Below are positions 7,748 through 11,180 of a stretch of DNA of 11,180 nucleotides, in pieces (position 1 is the first letter of the stretch; each line of letters begins with the position of its first letter). Below the pieces are notes generated by a model. That model ran no database searches. It worked only from the letters and a program-made list of their open reading frames with translations, and was not told where the DNA came from. Made by a program: the position numbers and the translations under genes. This DNA comes from CAVRZY01 sp963725415. Its GTDB lineage: Bacteria; Acidobacteriota; Terriglobia; Bryobacterales; Bryobacteraceae. The DNA is taken from NCBI GenBank assembly GCA_963725415.1, contig CAVRZY010000037.1, forward strand, positions 1-11,180. Direction: 5' to 3'.

Positions 7748-8515
7748 ATGGGCACCTTCCGAGGTAATCTTACCGAACACGCATATCTTTTCATTCGCGA
7801 TCGCATCCTTCGCGGAGAACTGCCGTTCGGGACTGGGCTGTCTCGGCGCGCCCTGGCAGAAGAGATTGGCATCAGCATTGTCCCGGTCGGTGACGCTTTG
7901 CAGCGGCTGGAAAGCGACGGCCTGGTGGAAAGCCGGCCTCGCGTGGGCACGCGTGTCCGCATTCCGACCGCGAACGCCATTCGTGGTCACTACATCCTGC
8001 GCGAGGCGCTGGAGTCGCAGGCGGCGCGCCTCTTCAGCGAGAAATCCAGTTCTGGCGAGCGGGAGGAGATTCGGTGCATGGCAAGCCAGTTGGATGGCCT
8101 CTACGCCTTGATGCCGCCAAACGAGGACGGAGACCTCTCCTTCGAGGTGCACAAGTTCCATATGCGATTCCACATGCGGATAGCTGAGTGCACCGGCTGC
8201 GATGAACTGTGCCAGGCGATCGAGAAGAACCAGGTGCTGGTGTTCAACTGGCTTTATGACACGGCCTTGGGCAATCAGCAGCCACCGGCAGGATGGCATT
8301 CGCAACTCGCTGAAGTGTTGATCAAGGGCGACCCAGAAGCTGCCGACGCCGGCATGCGCCGTCACACGCGCTATCGCATGGAAGAAGTCCTACAGCGAAT
8401 GGAACCGTATTTCGGGTGGACCGCGGCCCGCTTGGGCGCATTTCCTAAGCGACCGCGCCGTAAGAAAGCCAGAGTGGTTGCCGCCGCTCCGTCGGTTGCG
8501 GAAGCTGGTGAATGA
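7748..8515 (+). CDS. GntR-family transcriptional regulator, FadR/FCD type
   Basis: A 255-residue DNA-binding regulator. An in-frame TGA at 7739-7741 makes the ATG at 7748 the earliest start; the ribosome site is weak. The winged helix spans residues about 7-73 (LSRRALAEEIGISIVPVGDALQRLE, wing PRVGTRVRIPT). The FCD ligand domain spans about 79-222 (REALESQAARLF; HKFHMRFHMRIAECTG). His138, His142, His184 and His206 fall where this fold places its metal ligands, with His138 in the position usually held by Asp. Two recognition-helix arginines usual in FadR-like proteins (S-R-T-P-V-R-E-A-L) are Ile44 and Gly48 here. A basic, Ala-rich tail (about 233-255) follows. Its stop overlaps the permease start by ATGA, so it very likely controls that gene and itself, responding to a small carboxylate. 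The dyad upstream is the likely operator. Confidence 0.9.
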   Translation: MGTFRGNLTEHAYLFIRDRILRGELPFGTGLSRRALAEEIGISIVPVGDALQRLESDGLVESRPRVGTRVRIPTANAIRGHYILREALESQAARLFSEKSSSGEREEIRCMASQLDGLYALMPPNEDGDLSFEVHKFHMRFHMRIAECTGCDELCQAIEKNQVLVFNWLYDTALGNQQPPAGWHSQLAEVLIKGDPEAADAGMRRHTRYRMEEVLQRMEPYFGWTAARLGAFPKRPRRKKARVVAAAPSVAEAGE

Positions 8516-9802
8516 GTTTCGCCGTGCACGCCAGCGCCGGGCTCACTCGCGTGCGCTACAAAGTGCTGGCGATGGCGGTACTGCTGGCCGGCATCACCTA
8601 CCTGGACCGCGTCTGCATTTCCATAACCGCGCCGAACATGATGCACGATCTGGGCCTGAGCCGGATCCAGATGAGTTTCGTGTTCAGCGCTTTCACGCTG
8701 GCCTATGCGATCTTTGAAATCCCGACTGGCTGGTGGGGTGACAGAGTCGGAACGCGGCGCGTATTGACTCGCATCGTGGCATGGTGGTCCAGCTTCACCG
8801 TGCTGACCGGTGCGGCGTTCAGCTATCCATCTCTGCTGAGCATCCGATTCCTGTTTGGCGCCGGGGAAGCCGGGGCGTGGCCCAACGTGGCCCGAACCTT
8901 CTCCCGCTGGTTCCCCATGCGGGAGCGGGGAACCGTTCAAGGGATCTTCTTTATGGGCGCGCACCTAGCCGGTGGACTCACGCCCCTGCTGGTCACGGCG
9001 CTGCTGGGCCACTTGGAATGGCGCATGCTCTTCGTGATCTTCGGTAGCATCGGCTTCCTGTGGGCGTTCGCATGGTATCGCTGGTTCCACGATGACCCGG
9101 CCCAGCATCCCGCCGTAGGCCCTGCAGAATGCGCCTATATTGAGAGCGGTCGCGCGGCCGCTACCGGTCACCACTTCAGCCCTGCGCAATGGAGAACGCT
9201 GCTCGCCAACCGCACGGTTCTCGCGCTCTGCCTGATGTATTTCACGCAGACCTACGGCTTCAATTTCTATGTGACCTGGCTGCCCACTTACCTCGAGAAG
9301 TTCCCGGGGATTTTCCTCCTTTACATTGGGGATACTGGCCGGTCTGCCTCTCACCCTGAGCGTGGTCGCGGACCTGCTGGGCGGTATCACTACGGATCGT
9401 CTGGCGAGGCGATTCGGGCTACGCATTGGCCGCGCGGCGGTGGGTGGAGGATCGCTGGCCGCGGCGGGGCTGTTCATGATCGGGGGCACGTTGGTGGACA
9501 ACCCGGTCCCAGCCGCCGTGCTGATCTCACTCGCGGGGGCGTCCTCGAATTTCCTGCTGGGAGCGGCTTGGGGGACCTGCATCGACATTGGCGGAAACCA
9601 TTCCGGGGTGTTGAGCGCCGCCATGAATACATCCGGGCAGATCGGCGGGATTCTCAGCCCTATCCTGCTGGCCTTCGTCGTCCAACATTTTGCGAGCTGG
9701 AGCTCGCCGCTTTACCTCACGGGCGTGCTTTACCTGCTGGGTGCGCTTTGCTGGGTTTGGATCGACCCCAGGCACTCTCAGCCGTTTCGGGACTTCAGGT
9801 AG
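8512..9802 (+). CDS. MFS permease, sugar-acid/anion:cation symporter type, interrupted by a frameshift
   Basis: Inner-membrane secondary transporter, probably for a sugar acid or similar carboxylate with cation symport. The ATG at 8512 overlaps the regulator's stop (ATGA), with GGAAG at 8500-8504 as ribosome site. Hallmarks in the first frame are TYLDRVCISITAPNM near residues 29-43, the MFS loop motif GWWGDRVGTRR (73-83), RFLFGAGEAGAWPNVAR (112-128) and WLPTYLEKF (256-264). After about 9303 the family sequence continues one frame over (GFSSFTLGILAGLPLTLSVV, DRLARRFG, SAAMNTSGQIGGILSPI) to the TAG at 9800-9802. Removing one base from 9303-9309 restores 429 residues, the usual length. Left uncorrected, the first frame runs to 9813 with an unrelated, non-membrane C-terminus. 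Either the gene is broken, giving a half-transporter, or the base is a sequencing or assembly error. Confidence 0.85.
9303..9309 (+). other. Frameshift site in the permease gene (CCCGGGG run)
   Basis: The run CCCGGGG lies exactly where homology passes from the first to the second frame. One C or one G too many explains the break: with one base fewer the frame reads YLEKF-(R or P)-GFSSFTLGILAGLP, as expected between transmembrane segments. No stem-loop or slippery heptamer obvious enough to suggest programmed shifting was seen. Confidence 0.8.
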
Positions 9803-9830
9803 GCAGTAGCTGACCGAACCCTTGAGATGA

Positions 9831-9846
9831 CGCCCTGGAAGGGGCG
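9831..9846 (+). terminator. Candidate stem-loop terminator after the permease gene
   Basis: CGCCC (9831-9835) pairs with GGGCG (9842-9846) around a six-base loop, 28 bases past the stop at 9802. It is GC-rich but has no T-run, so termination is uncertain. Confidence 0.3.
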
Positions 9847-9904
9847 AGGCAGGGGTGTTCTGCAGAGCTTCCTATTCTCGGATCCGAAACAATCTAGCGT
9901 TTCG

Positions 9905-9939
9905 CGCAAAGACGCCAAGCTCTCGCAAAGGGCGCAAAG
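9905..9939. repeat. Cluster of four CGCAAAG-type heptamers
   Basis: CGCAAAG occurs at 9905-9911, 9924-9930 and 9933-9939, with the variant CGCCAAG at 9913-9919, spaced 8, 11 and 9 bases start to start. I recall similar reiterated GCAAAG(A/G)CGC-like units from intergenic DNA of several bacterial phyla, so this is probably a dispersed short repeat. Its function is unknown. No target-site duplication or associated gene is visible. Confidence 0.6.
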
Positions 9940-10246
9940 AGGATTTTTGGGCGGCTCTCACGACAGGCGTGCCCCCAAGGTCCTGCAATCTCAGGGAGAT
10001 GCCTGTGGATCGGGGGCTGCGGTCGTATGCCTGGGGTCTGTCGGCCTGTCGCTTCAGAAAAAAGGCAGCGAGAAATCCGGCGTTCGGACACTATTTCATC
10101 GGATAATCCCTATCACCCAAATGAGTGACTCTCGCTGGGGAGACAGGAGTTTTTACTCACTTGAGACAGAAATATCCAGCGAAATCCTGGCTTCCCCCCA
10201 AGCCCCTTCCGCAGTACACTTGAGGAAGGTGGGATGTAGCTCCGGC

Positions 10247-10254
10247 GAGGAGGT
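10247..10254 (+). promoter_or_regulatory. Strong Shine-Dalgarno that decides the receiver gene start
   Basis: GAGGAGGT lies seven bases before the ATG at 10262 and is among the best ribosome sites in the window. It argues against any of the earlier in-frame starts back to 9827. Confidence 0.8.
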
Positions 10255-10261
10255 GGCGCCG

Positions 10262-10774
10262 ATGGCGACGGTTCCCAGAAAGGACGCAGCTAGCTCCCCG
10301 ACCAACCAGGTCGGGAACCACAACACCGACAGCAGTCACCCCGAGAAAATCGTGACCGTGCTGGCGGTGAGCCCGCTGGAGGAGGACCACGTTTTTCTGG
10401 GGCATATATTCAGCCATTCCAACTGGAGAATCCATGTCGCCCATTCCTGCTCGGAGGCTCTCCAGCTTCTGCGCGAGAAGACCATCCCCGTCGTCCTGTG
10501 CGATGCGGAAATACCCGACAGCACCTGGAAAGAGGTGTTGAGCCAACTGGGGCAGCTATCGTACCCTCCATTGCTGATCGTGACCTCCCGTCTGGCGGAC
10601 GAATCCCTGTGGGCGGAAGTCTTGAATCTGGGGGGATACGATGTGCTCATGAAGCCCTTCGATCGCATGGAAGTGGTGCGCGTGATCAGCCTGGCTTGGC
10701 TCCACTGGAAGCACAGTTGGGAACGGCTACGGGGAATCGAGAACCTCACTCCGGCCATTGCGGCCAGCGGCTGA
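10262..10774 (+). CDS. Receiver-only response-regulator-like protein (CheY-like, atypical acidic site)
   Basis: A 170-residue protein: a Ser/Asn-rich linker (1-28), one receiver domain (about 29-145) and a short helical tail with no DNA-binding or enzymatic output domain. Asp81 (VVLCDAEIPD) is the presumed phosphoacceptor, Thr108 (LIVTSR) the switch Thr and Lys131 (LMKPFD) the conserved Lys. The acidic pair that normally follows strand 1 is replaced by Ser37-Pro38 (VLAVSPLEED); Glu40, Glu41 and Asp42 are nearby but three or four residues late. The W-x-E-V-L and LNLGGYDVLMKPF wording matches a receiver group I associate with acidobacteria. No histidine kinase is in the window. It may act in phosphotransfer or signal without classic phosphorylation. 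It converges on the cyclase gene with a 5-bp gap. Confidence 0.82.
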   Translation: MATVPRKDAASSPTNQVGNHNTDSSHPEKIVTVLAVSPLEEDHVFLGHIFSHSNWRIHVAHSCSEALQLLREKTIPVVLCDAEIPDSTWKEVLSQLGQLSYPPLLIVTSRLADESLWAEVLNLGGYDVLMKPFDRMEVVRVISLAWLHWKHSWERLRGIENLTPAIAASG

Positions 10775-10779
10775 TCCCC

Positions 10780-11180
10780 CTATTGGTCGATCTCTGCGAA
10801 CGCTCGAACGGGGAATGAAGCCCCGCGCACGATCCGGGGAGGCACAGCATAGAATCGGAACCCGCTCAGGGGAAGAGCCGACAGGTTCGAGAGGTGCTCG
10901 ACGATCAGAATGCCAGCACCGAGCAGCCGGGTGTGCGCGGGCCGGGCCAGGTCGGTGGTATCATCCACATTCCAAAAATCGACCCCCACCAGGGCCGCCT
11001 GGGCGCGGATTAACAGCTCGACGAACTCGCGGGCCAGGTAAGGCCCGGGCTCGAAGTAGCGCTCGCTTCCCCACCGCTGGTCCCATCCGGTTCTGATCAA
11101 CACGGCCTTAGCATGCAGTTCCGCTTCGCTGGGATTAAGGCGGATCGGTCCGGGGGGTGACCCCGCTCGATCCAGCAGGA
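10780..11180 (-). CDS. Cyclase-family (kynurenine formamidase-like) hydrolase, C-terminal part
   Basis: The last 133 residues or so of a metal-dependent hydrolase of the cyclase/kynurenine formamidase family; the frame is open to the right edge, and the TTG at 11103 is internal. Family features are AVLIRTGWDQRW, a segment rich in L and A (YLAREFVELLI), LVGVDFWNVDD, HTRLLGAGILIVEHLSNLSAL and the closing strand AVPPRIVRGASFPVRAFAEI. The N-terminal metal motif (H-x-G-T-H-x-D) would lie outside the window, so activity cannot be judged. Family members open the amide or ester of small cyclic or formylated compounds; no substrate can be named. The TAG stop (10780-10782) faces the receiver gene's stop, and no bidirectional terminator is visible in the 5-bp gap. 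Confidence 0.88.
   Translation of the reverse strand, partial: LLDRAGSPPGPIRLNPSEAELHAKAVLIRTGWDQRWGSERYFEPGPYLAREFVELLIRAQAALVGVDFWNVDDTTDLARPAHTRLLGAGILIVEHLSNLSALPLSGFRFYAVPPRIVRGASFPVRAFAEIDQ

Larger units (their letters stand above)
9803..10261 (+). other. 459-bp non-coding region between permease and receiver gene
   Basis: The receiver's frame stays open back to 9827, but the extra 145 codons are low-complexity, translate the CGCAAAG repeats (SRKDAKLSQRAQRG) and show no family resemblance, so I treat them as non-coding. The region holds a stem-loop at 9831-9846 (CGCCC/GGGCG, six-base loop), the repeat cluster at 9905-9939, a weak hairpin ending in five T at about 10128-10154, and a six-pair inverted repeat at 10205-10229 (CCTTCC/GGAAGG) just before the receiver's ribosome site. 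CACTTGAG occurs at 10158 and 10217. No promoter is convincing. Confidence 0.6.

Noticed and set aside
7613..8365. A 250-codon open frame on the - strand opposite the GntR gene
   Set aside because: No recognisable domain; it mirrors the GC-rich codon pattern of the real + strand gene.
9310..9813. Frame-1 C-terminus of the permease as a real alternative domain
   Set aside because: Gly/Arg-rich, with no membrane segments, while the second frame gives textbook transporter sequence over the same stretch.
10128..10154. Short hairpin followed by five T as an intrinsic terminator
   Set aside because: The stem is only four pairs in either of two registers, and no gene ends close by; mentioned only within the non-coding entry.
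10158..10224. CACTTGAG direct repeat (10158 and 10217) as a regulatory pair
   Set aside because: An eight-base repeat in about 100 bp can arise by chance, and nothing else supports it.
9827..10261. A 145-codon upstream extension of the receiver gene (start at 9827)
   Set aside because: Low-complexity translation that reads through the CGCAAAG repeats, no family resemblance, and a strong ribosome site directly before the ATG at 10262.

Overview
The window reads as chromosomal DNA from an acidobacterium, most likely of the Solibacter/Bryobacter type. This rests on an Oar-like TonB-dependent receptor without a SusD partner, secreted propeller-type carbohydrate-active proteins with repeated S-x-D-G-x-x-W motifs, a CheY-like protein ending in a K-P-F-D motif of a kind I associate with acidobacteria, and fairly high GC. 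The taxonomic call is inference from gene content, not from a marker gene.

Layout. All genes but the last lie on the + strand. Positions 1-2207 hold the 3' part of an outer-membrane TonB-dependent receptor. A 29-bp tandem duplication of its extreme 3' end separates it from a secreted beta-propeller hydrolase-like protein (2253-3911). A secreted NHL-propeller protein follows (4008-4997). It resembles peptidyl-alpha-hydroxyglycine alpha-amidating lyase and keeps the catalytic and zinc-site residues. Next is a Tat-exported 811-residue propeller protein (5104-7539) whose C-terminal half resembles the 2253-3911 product. These genes may form a surface or periplasmic module: uptake receptor plus exported enzymes or binding proteins.

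A 208-bp gap carries a 64-bp dyad (7635-7698), a candidate operator. After it come a FadR-type GntR/FCD regulator (7748-8515) and an MFS permease of the sugar-acid/anion symporter type (8512-9802), joined by an ATGA overlap. The permease frame is broken by one extra base in a CCCGGGG run near 9303-9309. The regulator probably controls the permease in response to a small carboxylate or sugar acid.

Positions 9803-10261 contain no convincing gene. They hold a cluster of CGCAAAG-type repeats and several small stem-loops. A receiver-only protein (10262-10774) and, converging on it with a 5-bp gap, the C-terminal part of a cyclase-family (kynurenine-formamidase-like) hydrolase on the - strand (10780-11180) close the window.

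No tRNA, rRNA, CRISPR array, transposase or integrase was seen. Everything here belongs to recognisable families. The points most worth following up are the amidating-lyase-like protein, the dyad together with an atypical GntR recognition helix, the permease frameshift, and the receiver lacking the usual acidic pair.
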